From WTGU01 sp965242855 (GTDB lineage: Bacteria; Pseudomonadota; Alphaproteobacteria; UBA828): a stretch of DNA of 64,000 nucleotides. The notes below the pieces were generated by a model that was not told where the DNA came from, searched no databases, and saw nothing but the letters and a program-made list of their open reading frames with translations. The DNA is taken from contig OZ251509.1 in the NCBI GenBank assembly GCA_965242855.1, forward strand, positions 682,001 through 746,000, read 5' to 3'. Every line of letters begins with the position of its first letter. Positions within the stretch are counted from its first letter, which is position 1. This document shows, piece by piece, positions 49,029 through 58,206 of the stretch. Both the position numbers and the translations under genes were made by a program.

Positions 49029-50063
49029 GTGAGCGGACGCCCGCCGCCGCGCGCGGCGATCCTGGGCTGCGCCGGCCCGCGCCTCGACGACGACGAACGC
49101 CGGTTCCTGGCGCGGGCGGACCCCGCCGGCTTCATCCTGTTCCGGCGAAACTGCGAGAGCCCGCGACAGGTGCGGGCGTTGGTGGAGGCGCTCCGCGAGG
49201 CGGTGGGAAGGGCGGACGCCCCGGTTCTGATCGATCAGGAGGGCGGGCGCGTGGCCCGGCTCGGCCCCCCCCACTGGCGCGCGCCGCCGGCGCCGGCGGC
49301 GTTCGGCGCGCTGTTCGCGATCGACCGGGCCGCCGGCGCGCGCGCGGCTTGGCTCAACGCTCGCCTGGTGGCGGCGGACCTGTGCGCGCTCGGGATCACC
49401 GTCAACTGCGCGCCGCTCCTCGATCTGCGGATCGCCGGCGCGAGCAGGGCGGTGGGCGACCGGGCGCTGGCCGCGCATCCGGCTGCGGTGGCGCGTCTCG
49501 GGCGCACGGTCGCCGACGGGCTGCTCGCAGGCGGGGTGCTGCCGGCGATCAAGCACCTGCCCGGCCACGGCCGGGCCACGGCCGACAGCCATGCGACGCT
49601 GCCGCGCGTGGAGGCGTCGCTCGCCGACCTCCGCGCCGGCGATTTCGCGCCGTTCCGCGCGCTCCGCGACCTGCCGATCGGGATCACCGCGCATGTCTGC
49701 TACGCCGCGCTCGACCCGCAGCGCCCCGGCACCCTGTCGCCGGCCGTGATCGAAGAGGTGGTGCGCGACGCCATCGGGTTCGACGGCCTGCTGGTGAGTG
49801 ACGACCTGTCCATGGGCGCGTTGACCGGGCCGCCGGGTACCCGCGCCGCCGCCGCGCTCGCCGCCGGCTGCGATCTCGCCCTCCACTGCAACGGCAACCG
49901 CGCGGAGATGGAAGAGGTCGTGGCCGCGGCCCCGCGTCTCGGCCCGCGCGCCGGGGCGCGACTCGCGCGCGCGCTGTCGGCGCGGCCCGCGCCCGCGGCC
50001 CTCGATGCCGCCGCCGCCCGGCGCGAGTTGCGGGCGCTGCTGGGAGGGGCGCCGGCCGGGTGA
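49029..50063 (+). CDS. nagZ: Beta-N-acetylhexosaminidase NagZ
   Basis: Glycoside hydrolase family 3 enzyme of 344 residues with AAILGCAGPRLDDDERRF, FILFRRN, LIDQEGGRVARL, the catalytic loop IKHLPGHGRATADSH and LLVSDDLSMGAL. It removes GlcNAc from anhydro-muropeptides in the cytoplasm during wall recycling and, with amgK/murU, supports recycling. Start GTG at 49029, seven bases after the SPOR stop. Overlaps the next gene by GTGA. Confidence 0.95.
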   Translation: MSGRPPPRAAILGCAGPRLDDDERRFLARADPAGFILFRRNCESPRQVRALVEALREAVGRADAPVLIDQEGGRVARLGPPHWRAPPAPAAFGALFAIDRAAGARAAWLNARLVAADLCALGITVNCAPLLDLRIAGASRAVGDRALAAHPAAVARLGRTVADGLLAGGVLPAIKHLPGHGRATADSHATLPRVEASLADLRAGDFAPFRALRDLPIGITAHVCYAALDPQRPGTLSPAVIEEVVRDAIGFDGLLVSDDLSMGALTGPPGTRAAAALAAGCDLALHCNGNRAEMEEVVAAAPRLGPRAGARLARALSARPAPAALDAAAARRELRALLGGAPAG

Positions 50064-50767
50064 TCGAGTCCTGGCTGCTCGCCGCGTCGGTCTGGGTGCT
50101 GCCGGTACTGTTCGCCGTCACCCTGCACGAGGCGGCCCACGGCTGGGTCGCCCGGAGGCTCGGCGACGACACCGCGGCGCGACTCGGGCGCGTCACCCTG
50201 AACCCGCTCAAGCACATCCACCCGTTCGGCACCGTGCTGTTGCCGGCGGTGCTGATCGGCACCGGCGCGCCCTTCGTCTTCGGCTTCGCGAAGCCCGTGC
50301 CGGTCGATCCCGCGGCGCTGCGCAACCCGCGGCGGGACATGATCTGGGTGGCGCTCGCCGGGCCGGCGGCGAACCTCCTGCTGGCCTGCCTGTCGGCGGC
50401 GCTGCTCCATTTCGCTTCCATCCTCCCGCCGGAGGCCGCCTCATGGTGGCGGACGACCCTCACCATCGGCATCTTTCTCAATCTGGTGCTGGCCGTCTTC
50501 AACATGCTGCCGGTGCCGCCGCTCGACGGCGGCCGCGTCGTGCACGGGCTTCTGCCGCCCCGGCACGCCGCGCGATTCGCCCGGATCGAGCGCTTTGGTA
50601 TCATCGCCGTGCTGGTGGCCTTCTTCCTCGTGCCCCTCGTGGCGCTGGAACTCGGCGCCGCGTTCAACCCGCTGGCCTCGATCGTCCTGCCGCCGACGCT
50701 CGCGGGCTTTTCGCTGATCGTCGACCTGTTCGGCGCGGAGGCACTCGTCGCATGGCCGACTCCGTGA
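50060..50767 (+). CDS. Site-2 protease family membrane metalloprotease
   Basis: Protein of 235 residues with several membrane segments. The zinc motif HEAAH (24-28, in AVTLHEAAHGWVARRLGD) and the second conserved motif NMLPVPPLDGGRV place it in the M50 family. GPAANLLLACLSA is a further family feature. Such short S2P proteins accompany scpA/scpB in many genomes; the substrate is unknown. Start GTG at 50060. Confidence 0.9.
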   Translation: MIESWLLAASVWVLPVLFAVTLHEAAHGWVARRLGDDTAARLGRVTLNPLKHIHPFGTVLLPAVLIGTGAPFVFGFAKPVPVDPAALRNPRRDMIWVALAGPAANLLLACLSAALLHFASILPPEAASWWRTTLTIGIFLNLVLAVFNMLPVPPLDGGRVVHGLLPPRHAARFARIERFGIIAVLVAFFLVPLVALELGAAFNPLASIVLPPTLAGFSLIVDLFGAEALVAWPTP

Positions 50768-51558
50768 TCTTCCCGGGAGGCGACGCGCGGGGGCCGGCTG
50801 CGCCGCCGGGCGTCGCCGACGCCCTGATCGTCAATCTCGACGGCTTCGAAGGGCCGCTCGACGTCCTGCTCGCGCTGGCCCGCAGCCAGAAGGTCGATCT
50901 CGCGCGCATCTCGATCCTGCAACTGGCCGAGCAATATCTCGCCTTCGTCGCGCGGGCGCGGCGGCTCCGGCTCGAACTGGCCGCCGACTATCTGGTGATG
51001 GCCGCGTGGCTCGCCTGGCTCAAGTCGCGCCTGCTGCTCCCCGACGCGGAGCCCGAAGCCGAGGAGCCGAGCGGCGCCGAGATGGCCGAGGCGCTGGCGT
51101 TTCGCCTGAGCCGCCTGGCGGCGATGCGCGAGGCCGCCGAGGCGCTGATGGAGCGCCCGCAACTCGGCCGGGACGTCTTCGCCGGCGGCTCGGTCGAGGG
51201 CCTGCCCGTGGTCCTCCGCCCGGTCCATGACGGCGACCTCCATGCGCTGTTGCGCGCTTACGCCCGGCCCCATGCCCGGCGCGAATCCCGTCCCCTGGTG
51301 ATCGAAGCCTCGTCCTACCACTCGATGGAGGATGCCTACCGGCGGCTGTCGCGGCTGCTGGGCCGGGCGCCGGAGTGGGAATCCCTGGCGCGCTTCCTTC
51401 CGCGCGAGCGGGCGCGGGCCGGCGGCGCCGACGCCCGCTCGGCCCTGGCCAGCACGCTGGCGGCCTCCCTCGAACTCGCGCGGGAAGGCCGCCTGCAACT
51501 CCGCCAGCTGGAGCCCTTCGGCCCGATCTACCTTCGCGGCCGGCGGCAAGAGCTGTGA
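50752..51558 (+). CDS. scpA: Segregation and condensation protein A
   Basis: Kleisin of 268 residues that links the SMC heads. LIVNLDGFEGPLDVLLALARSQKVDL is the hallmark N-terminus; AADYLVMAAWLAWLKSRLLLP and the C-terminal winged helix follow. It acts with Smc and ScpB in chromosome condensation. Start ATG at 50752, overlapping the protease gene by 16 bases. Coupled to scpB by GTGA. Confidence 0.95.
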   Translation: MADSVIFPGGDARGPAAPPGVADALIVNLDGFEGPLDVLLALARSQKVDLARISILQLAEQYLAFVARARRLRLELAADYLVMAAWLAWLKSRLLLPDAEPEAEEPSGAEMAEALAFRLSRLAAMREAAEALMERPQLGRDVFAGGSVEGLPVVLRPVHDGDLHALLRAYARPHARRESRPLVIEASSYHSMEDAYRRLSRLLGRAPEWESLARFLPRERARAGGADARSALASTLAASLELAREGRLQLRQLEPFGPIYLRGRRQEL

Positions 51559-52193
51559 ACGACCGCCCCGACTCCCTGCCTCCACCGGAGCCGTCGGAGG
51601 CCGAGGAGCGCGCGGCCCGCGCCCTCCGCATCGCCGAGGCCGTCGTCTTCGCCGCCGGGCGCCCGGTCTCCGCGGAGGCTCTGGCGGCGCAACTGCCGGA
51701 GGACGTGGATGCCGGACGGTGCCTCGCCGAACTGGCGGCGTTGTACCGCCATCGCGGCATCCAGCTCGTCGAAGTCGCCGGCGGCTGGACCTTCCGCACC
51801 GCCCCCGACCTGGCCGACCGCCTGACGGTGTACAAGGAGGTCCGCCGGCGCCTCTCGCGGGCAGCGCTGGAGACCCTGGCGATCATCGCCTACCACCAGC
51901 CGGTGACCAGGGCCGAGGTGGAGGACATCCGCGGGGTCGGCCTCAGCCGCGGGACCCTCGATCTGCTCCTGGAAGCGGGCTGGATCGCGCCCCGCGGCCG
52001 CCGGCGCTCCCCCGGTCGCCCGGTCACCTGGGTCACCACGCCGGCCTTCCTCGAACATTTCGGCCTGTCCCGCCTGGACGACCTCCCGAATCTCGAGGAG
52101 CTGAAGGCCGCCGGCTTCCTGACCGCTCCCGCTGCCACCTCGGAGGAGGCCGCTCCGGACGAGGAAGAGCGCGGCGAGGGGGAGGCGTCATAG
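51555..52193 (+). CDS. scpB: Segregation and condensation protein B
   Basis: Protein of 212 residues with two winged-helix domains: ALRIAEAVVFAAGRPVSAE, then LSRAALETLAIIAYHQPVTRAEVEDIRGV and PGRPVTWVTTPAFLEHFGL. It binds ScpA in the condensin complex. GTG start at 51555. In many alphaproteobacteria scpB is directly followed by tatA; here more than 6 kb of foreign genes separate them. Confidence 0.95.
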   Translation: MNDRPDSLPPPEPSEAEERAARALRIAEAVVFAAGRPVSAEALAAQLPEDVDAGRCLAELAALYRHRGIQLVEVAGGWTFRTAPDLADRLTVYKEVRRRLSRAALETLAIIAYHQPVTRAEVEDIRGVGLSRGTLDLLLEAGWIAPRGRRRSPGRPVTWVTTPAFLEHFGLSRLDDLPNLEELKAAGFLTAPAATSEEAAPDEEERGEGEAS

Positions 52194-52220
52194 GGTGGGA
52201 CAGGCTGCCTGGGGTGCGGC

Positions 52221-52596
52221 TTTGCGGCATGAAATACGCCCATAAGAGGCTGCGGAGATTTGCCGAACATGGACGGTACCCGCGCGTCAAACGCCGACCA
52301 TGGTGGAGCGTATCCGCGATATTCTGACCGCGTTGAGGGATGCGGTGTTGCCGCGAGACATGGCGCAACCGGGTGACCGGTTCACCACCTGAAGGCGACT
52401 GGCTGGACGGTGCGCAACGCGCCGAAAATCTGGGTGTAACCCGCGGCACGCTGTCCCGGCTTCTGAACGGGCACGGCGGCATTTCGCCGGCGATGGCATT
52501 GGCCCTGGAACGTATCGGATGGAGCAACGCGGACTACTGGTGCGGTTGCAGGCGAGCCACGACTTGGCACGAGAGCGCTGCGAGCAAGCGGCGTGA
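52221..52596 (+). pseudogene. Broken higB-higA toxin-antitoxin remnant
   Basis: Pieces of a HigB-type toxin appear in successive frames: HKRLRRFAEHG (around 52250), then DGTRASNADH, then VERIRDILTALRDAVLP and RFHHLKGDW if single bases are added or removed. They run directly into an antitoxin C-terminal part (AQRAENLGVTRGTLSRLLNG, GGISPAMALALERIGWSNADYW), which after another frameshift near 52541 ends VRLQASHDLARERCEQAA. The second half of HigB and the start of HigA are missing, so an internal deletion fused the two. Not functional. Confidence 0.75.
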
Positions 52597-52919
52597 CCGC
52601 CCGCATCCTTTTTCATCGGATGGCAAGCGAGATGCTTCAGCTTTTATGATTGACGATATTATCTATCCTGTCTGTCCTGCGCAGGTATCGCACTTGGCTA
52701 TAGAATTGCTAACGCAATCGGGAGCATGGATCACAAAACGACGTAACGAAGAAAGGAATCTTCCAACTCGAGATGCGTATCGCATACGTCCCCACCAATC
52801 AGGATCGTACTTGCGGTCTGTTTCTGCGATTTTCAGACTGAAATCTCCGTATTCGGCGTATTTGAGAGCTTGTTCATAGTCGGCAGGATGCGCGCGAAGC
52901 GCGCACTCCCGGAGCCAAG
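52597..52919. other. AT-rich gap with no clear gene
   Basis: Between the HigBA remnant and mcrC. Bases about 52640-52870 are clearly more A/T-rich than their surroundings. On the minus strand a protein-like stretch (YEQALKYAEYGDFSLKIAE, then DPDWWGRMRYASRVGRFL) ends at 52663, but no plausible start codon precedes it outside mcrC. Probably a fragment of a foreign gene. Confidence 0.5.
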
Positions 52920-54222
52920 TCAGGCGGCGGTCCACTCGGTCGTCGGGGCGGAGCGGGCGGTGTTGCGCGCCGTGCCGACGATGCGGCGCAGGGCGTCGGT
53001 GGCTGCGCCGGGGCGGCCCACGTCGATCGTCGCGACTTCCAGGGGGATGCCGGTTCCGGCGACCGTCCATCCGCGAGTCCAGGGGTAGAGCAGGATCAGG
53101 CGCGCGACGCCATAGGCCCGCGCGTAGGCGAGCATCTGATAGACGTCCGATTGCGCGACGCCGAGCGTTTCAACGCTGAGCGTTTCAATGCCGAGTGTTT
53201 CCTCGCCCGGGGCGAGACGCTTCCACTTGGTATCGAGCACGATGGGTCCCCCCGGCACCTCGATCGTTGCGTCGGACCGCAGTGCGAAGAGGGGACGGCC
53301 GTTCGCGCCGATCAGCGCGTGATGATCGCCGGGTTGCAGGCGGACGGAACGGGGCGTGAGGGCGCGTCGCAGGCTCTTCCCAACGAACCGCTCGAAGAGG
53401 TCGTTCATCGGGAGGAGCAGCGCGAAACCGAGCGCGCCACCGCTCGCCGTGCTCTGCCACTCGCCGGCGAGGAAGAGCCGCGCGAGCGTGTGGAGGGCGT
53501 GAAAGGCGGCGTTGGTCCGGTCGAGCCGCACCGGCTTGCGCAAGGGGTGGGGCGAATCGCACACGGCCTCGAAGCGGGCGGCGAGCGCCACCAGCAGCCG
53601 GGCGTTGGCCTCGGTGCGGACGACGCGCCGGAGCCGCGCCACCGCCGCTTTGAGGAGGCGGTTCAGAGGCGTGTCCTCGGAGAGTTCGTCGAAGCGGCAG
53701 GCGAGGCGGTCCGGCCGGGCGGCGAGATGCGTGATCTGGCGTGTGGCGAGGAGCTTCCCGCGGATCGTCTTCCCGCGCGACGTAACGGCGGGGCAGGCTG
53801 CGCCGCACGGCGGCCAGCAGCCGTTCGGCGAACAACCGGACGACGCGTTCCAGAAGGTCGCGTCGTTGCGTGGCCAGCGCCGCGGGCGCGCCGTCGGCCA
53901 CGGGGAGGTCGTGCGCCACGGCGAGCATGTGGATCAGCGCCTTGCGCGCGGCGCCATTCTCGCCCTCGATCTTGGGCAGGATTTCGACGCTCCGCCCCGG
54001 GATCGCGAGGACGCCGACGACCTGCCCCGCCTTCAGCCCCTGGCGGGTGCGGGTCAGAACGGCGTGTTCGGGCAACTTCAGCCGCCGGGCCGCGCGTTCG
54101 GCGAGGGCATGGAGCCGCGCGGTCTCGCGTTCGCTCAGGCTTCCTCCGCCGACCGGAAGGGTCTCCCACTCCCGGAGGGTGAGAGGCTCGGTCGGCGGCT
54201 TATTCCGCTCCGGGTTCGGCAT
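52920..54222 (-). pseudogene. mcrC: McrC-like restriction subunit, frameshifted
   Basis: The N-terminal part (LTLREWETLPVGGG, VGVLAIPGRSVEILPKIEG) and the C-terminal part (LACRFDELSEDTPLNRLLKA, then DATIEVPGGPIVLDTKWKRL with the nuclease D..DTKWK core) lie in different minus frames. They join at about 53765, in the sequence after RRYVARED, by a one-base-type frameshift. McrC is the nuclease subunit of the methylation-dependent McrBC system. The ATG at 54222 overlaps the end of mcrB. A sequencing error cannot be excluded, but mcrB next to it is damaged too. Confidence 0.8.
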
Positions 54223-55257
54223 CCGGAGCCATTCCGGAAATCAGGCGGTCGTAGGCGTCGCCCTCGAAGGGGTCCCGCACGGTCCAGCGGTAGCGCGGTC
54301 CTCGCCCGCGTCGTCGTCGAAGCTTGGCGGCGGGGCGAGCCGTTCCCTTCGCACGAAATCGTCGGTGCCGCCGAGAACGGCGCGGACCTTGTTCCAGTCG
54401 TCGTGAAAATATTCGGCGACGAGCGGGACGATCTTGCGCCGCATGATGCCGTCCACATCCGCCCGCGTCCGCGCGCCCATCAGCCAAGCGTGGCCGATCA
54501 GGTGGTCGCGGTCGATCAGGTATTCCAGACGCGCGTTGATGGTTTCGAGAACGCGGCGCAGGTTGATACCGTCGACCATGTTCAGCAGCGCTGGGTCGGG
54601 CGCCAACTCCTCGAAATCGAAACGGCGGCGGAGCGCGGTATCGAGCAGCGCGATGGATCGGTCGGCGGTGTTCATCGTGCCGAGGATGTGGAGGTTCGCG
54701 GGCAGGGTGAAGGGCTTGCGGGAATAGGGCAGCGTCACGGCAACTTCGTTCGCCGCGCCCTGGCGCTTGTCCTCCTCCAGAAGCGTGACGAGTTCCCCGA
54801 GTACCCTGGGGACGTTGGCGCGGTTGATCTCGTCGATGACGAGGACGTGAGCCTGCCCTTCGCCGGATTTGCGGGCGCGCTTCGCGATGCGCTTCAATAT
54901 GCCGTCTTTCCGGACGAGGTTGAATCCGGCGCTGCCCTCACCTGTCTTGGGGCGCCGCCCCTCGACGAATTCCTCGTACCCGTAGGACTGATGGAAGGTG
55001 ACGAATGCGACACGGCCTTCCTCGACCAGCGCGTCGTAGCGGCGGCGGACATCTCCGCTGGATCGCTCCGCTCGTCCGTCGCAGATCTCGACGCAGCACC
55101 GGGTGGTGGTGTAAATCTTCCCGGTGCCCGGCGGGCCGTAGAGAATCACGTTCAACGGACGATCAAAGCCAGTCATCTCCTGAAATAGCGCGGCCGCGGC
55201 TTGCTTTCGCCCTTCGTCCGCCGGATCGTTCACCTCAAGGAGAAAATTCTGGTACAA
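54200..55257 (-). pseudogene. mcrB: McrB-like GTPase/AAA subunit, damaged
   Basis: AAA+ core of about 340 residues: VILYGPPGTGKIYTT (41-50), FVTFHQSYGYEEFVEG, LVIDEINRANVPRVLGEL, LHILGTMNTADRSIALLD. Three defects: the Walker A threonine is isoleucine (GPPGTGKI), a frameshift near 54298 cuts off the normal C-terminus (the proper end RYRWTVRDPFEGDAYDRLI is found in another frame), and the only start is a TTG at 55257, so any N-terminal recognition domain is missing. With mcrC also broken the system is probably dead. It lies 90 bases behind the DUF4143 gene. Confidence 0.8.
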
Positions 55258-55347
55258 GGTGGCCGCAAGTCTCAGAGTGGCAGAGCCGTTTCGTACATTG
55301 GCGTCGTCGCCGATCGGAACTTTGTGTCTCGGCGGTTGACCGGAGCG

Positions 55348-56634
55348 CTACCTCTTCGCAGCGCCCCACAGGCAACTCACCGGCAGGGCGAAGCGGCGGG
55401 CGCCGAAGCGCAGCACTTGATCGCCGAGGTGGAAGACGATGGCAGTCACGGTTCGCGTCCGGCCCGGGCCCTCGTCGGCGAACCACTCCAAATGCCGAAA
55501 ATCCCGCCGGCCCACCGATGCCGACGCCTTGACCTCGACCGCGGCCAGGCGTTCGGCGCTTTCCGCGAGGATGTCGATCTCGCGGCCCCGCTGGTCGCGC
55601 CAGTGATAGAAGCGGAAGCCGTTCCTCAGGTACGGCGCCGAGCGCAGGAGTTCGGCGAAGACGAAGCTCTCCAACAGGCCGCCGAACGCCGTTGGGTCGG
55701 CGTCCGGGTCGAACGACCGCGGCGCGAGATTGCGCAGCGCGGCCACGATGCCCGTATCGGTGAAATGGTGCTTCGCGTTCTTGATCTCGCGTCGGGATTC
55801 CCCGCTGGTCCACGCGCCGAGCCGGACGATCAGGGACAACCGGATCAGCACATCCAGATATTGTTCGACCGTCCGCCGCCGCGCGCCGACGATCTCGCAG
55901 AGCTCCGATACGTTGAGCTCCGTCCCCGTGCGGACGGCGAGTTGGTGGATCAGGCGCCGCAGCGCGTCCGTCCGCCGTATCCGGACGATGTCCGCGACGT
56001 CCCGGTCGACCACTGTGTCCAGGTAGTCGCGAAGGGTCTTCTGTCGCCTTCCGAGCGCGAGGGCCCGGATACCGGGAAAGCCACCCTTGAGGACGAGGTC
56101 GATATAGCCGGCCCGCGTCGTCGGCTCGGGTGCCGGCAGAGCCGACGGGTCCGGCGAATCCGAGGCCGCCCAATCGAGGAGCGGGGACGGGCCGCGCGAC
56201 ATCGTTTCGGCCACCGTGAGCGGCCACAACGTCAGCGTCCGCACGCGCCCGGCGAGTGAATCGACCACGTGCTGCGTCGCGAACATGTTGGAGGAGCCGG
56301 TGAGTACGAGCCGCCCTCTCCGATCGTCGAGATCGACGAGCCGCTTGAGCGCCAGCGGCAGTTTCCTGGAGCGTTGCGCTTCGTCGATGATCAGCGGCGC
56401 GCCGTCCGAACCGCCGACGAGTTGCCTCAGCTGCCCCCAGGGATCGTCCTCGATCCCTTCAAGCACCGCGTCGTCGTCGAGCGAGACGTACCGCCCGGCC
56501 CCGAGGAGGTCCCGGACCAGCGTCGTCTTGCCGGCCTGACGCGCGCCGACGACGTTGATCACGCGCGCATAGCGCAGCGCGTCCTTCAGTTCGGCTTCGA
56601 GGTGGCGTGGCAAGACGACCGGTTCGTCGACCAT
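55348..56634 (-). CDS. AAA_14/DUF4143 ATPase
   Basis: A 428-residue protein. P-loop GARQAGKTTL (30-39), Walker B APLIIDEAQR and sensor VLTGSSNMF form an AAA ATPase; the C-terminal DUF4143 part has LVLKGGFPGIRAL, DYLDTVVDRDVADI and a PD-(D/E)XK-like end (LLESFVFAELL, REIDILAE and LAAVEVKAS). Proteins of this kind are common cargo of genomic islands; their function is poorly known. Three 23-bp tandem repeats lie just upstream of its start and may control it. Apparently intact. Confidence 0.85.
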   Translation of the reverse strand: MVDEPVVLPRHLEAELKDALRYARVINVVGARQAGKTTLVRDLLGAGRYVSLDDDAVLEGIEDDPWGQLRQLVGGSDGAPLIIDEAQRSRKLPLALKRLVDLDDRRGRLVLTGSSNMFATQHVVDSLAGRVRTLTLWPLTVAETMSRGPSPLLDWAASDSPDPSALPAPEPTTRAGYIDLVLKGGFPGIRALALGRRQKTLRDYLDTVVDRDVADIVRIRRTDALRRLIHQLAVRTGTELNVSELCEIVGARRRTVEQYLDVLIRLSLIVRLGAWTSGESRREIKNAKHHFTDTGIVAALRNLAPRSFDPDADPTAFGGLLESFVFAELLRSAPYLRNGFRFYHWRDQRGREIDILAESAERLAAVEVKASASVGRRDFRHLEWFADEGPGRTRTVTAIVFHLGDQVLRFGARRFALPVSCLWGAAKR

Positions 56635-56683
56635 GGAGCGCCCCGCAGTGGGGAACGGTCATCGGAGACCCGGTGAAATGGGT

Positions 56684-56752
56684 AATAGGAAGCTGGTGAG
56701 ATTGTCAATAGGAGGCTGGTGAGATTGTCAATAGGAAGCTGGTGAAATCGTC
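56684..56752. repeat. Three 23-bp tandem repeats (iteron-like)
   Basis: Exact 23-base periodicity: units at 56684-56706, 56707-56729 and 56730-56752, each beginning AATAGGA(A/G)GCTGGTGA and ending GTC, with one to three differences. A partial unit (GGTGAAATGGG) precedes them. On the minus strand each repeat junction contains TTGACAAT followed later by CCTATT, so they may form stacked promoters or operators for the DUF4143 gene. Confidence 0.85.
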
Positions 56753-56829
56753 GATGGCGGTTCGCGCCGGTTTGACGCGATGCCCCGCGGCCGTCTCCGG
56801 ACCACGCGATTCGGGAGACGGCCGCGCGT

Positions 56830-58032
56830 ATGGACAACGTGCTTCCCCCACATTATGACGAAAACGACTTGCACTTGCAGGATGCCGTTCGAGCGATGAC
56901 GACCGGACAGGCGGCGCGGGGCGGAGCCCCGCCGGACGGGCTCGCCCTCGAGGGCATCCATCACGCCTACGGTGCGGCGCCGGTGATCCGGGGCGTGGAT
57001 CTCGCGGTGGGGCGCGGGGAGGTCGTGTGCCTCCTGGGGCCGTCGGGATGCGGCAAGACCACCCTGCTGCGAATCGCCGCCGGCCTCGAGCGGCAGGACG
57101 CGGGGCGCGTCTCGGTCGGCGGCGCCGAGGTGGCCGGCCCCGGCCGTTTCGTCCCGCCCGAGAAGCGCGGCGTCGGCTTGGTGTTCCAGGATTGCGCGTT
57201 GTTCCCGCATCTGCGGGCCGTGGACAACGCGGCGTTCGGGCTGGCGACGCGGGAGCGCCGCCGCCGGCGCCGCACCGCGTTTGGGCTGCTCGAGCGCCTC
57301 GACATAGGCCATCTCGCCCGCGCCTATCCGCACGAGCTCTCCGGCGGCGAGCAACGGCGCGTGGCGCTCGCCCGCGCCCTCGCGCCCCGGCCGCGCGCGA
57401 TGCTGCTCGACGAACCGTTCTCGGCCCTGGACGAGCGCCTCCGGGAGCGGGTTCGCGACGATACGCTTCGCCTCCTCAAGGAAGAAGGCGTACCGACCTT
57501 GCTGGTGACCCACGACGCCGCGGAGGCAATGGCGGCGGCGGACCGTGTGGCGGTATTCCACCTCGGTCGCATCCAGCAGGTTGCCTCCCCGGAGGCCCTC
57601 TACGAGGAACCGGAGCGCGCCTTCGTGGCCCGCTTCATCGGCGACAACAACCTGCTGCGCGGGCGCGTCCTCTCCACGGCCCGCGACGCCTGCGAGGTGG
57701 AGACCCCGGGCGGGACGGTGCGGGCGTTCCCCGTCCACCGCTGCGCGCCGGGCGCCGGGGTCGTCCTCGCCATCCGCCCGGAGCGGGTCGGCCTCGCCCG
57801 GATGGAGATGTACAGCAACGTGTTCGAGGCGGCGGTCGAGGACATCATGTTCCAGGGCGACCATCTTCGGCTGAAGCTTGATTTGTGCGGCAACCCGGCC
57901 TTTATCGTGAAGATCCCGAACGTGTTGGGTCACGGCGCGGTTCTGCGCGGGGACCGTGTGCGTGTGGGCTGGGGCGTGGCGGACTGCCGCGCGCTGCCGG
58001 AAGAGGAGGAACCCGGGGACGCCGCCCCATGA
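56830..58032 (+). CDS. ABC transporter ATP-binding protein, FbpC/PotA-like
   Basis: A 400-residue ATPase: Walker A GPSGCGKTTLL, Q-loop LVFQDCALFPHLRAV, signature LSGGEQRRVALARALA, Walker B AMLLDEPFSALD, switch VTHDAAEAMA, then a C-terminal TOBE-like domain (EAAVEDIMFQGDHLRLKL). This type drives iron(III), spermidine or thiamine import, but no permease or binding protein is encoded nearby. The start may be 56830 (after GGGAGA) or an ATG at 56896, where conserved sequence begins soon after. It lies between the tandem repeats and tatA. Confidence 0.85.
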   Translation: MDNVLPPHYDENDLHLQDAVRAMTTGQAARGGAPPDGLALEGIHHAYGAAPVIRGVDLAVGRGEVVCLLGPSGCGKTTLLRIAAGLERQDAGRVSVGGAEVAGPGRFVPPEKRGVGLVFQDCALFPHLRAVDNAAFGLATRERRRRRRTAFGLLERLDIGHLARAYPHELSGGEQRRVALARALAPRPRAMLLDEPFSALDERLRERVRDDTLRLLKEEGVPTLLVTHDAAEAMAAADRVAVFHLGRIQQVASPEALYEEPERAFVARFIGDNNLLRGRVLSTARDACEVETPGGTVRAFPVHRCAPGAGVVLAIRPERVGLARMEMYSNVFEAAVEDIMFQGDHLRLKLDLCGNPAFIVKIPNVLGHGAVLRGDRVRVGWGVADCRALPEEEEPGDAAP

Positions 58033-58206
58033 CCGCGCCGCCACCCGCCCGCACCGCCGCGTGTATTCGGCTTGACCCGCGTCGGACTTTTGTGTTCCCT
58101 GCCATGCAAGACTTCTGGACGACGGCGATGCGGTCCCGGCCCCGCGAGGCGGAAGGGAAGGCGTGATCGCCCGTCGTCGCCGTGCCGTTGAAATTGGAGC
58201 CGCGTC

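Noticed and set aside
56684..56752. CRISPR array
   Set aside because: The repeats are directly adjacent without spacers and no cas genes are near.
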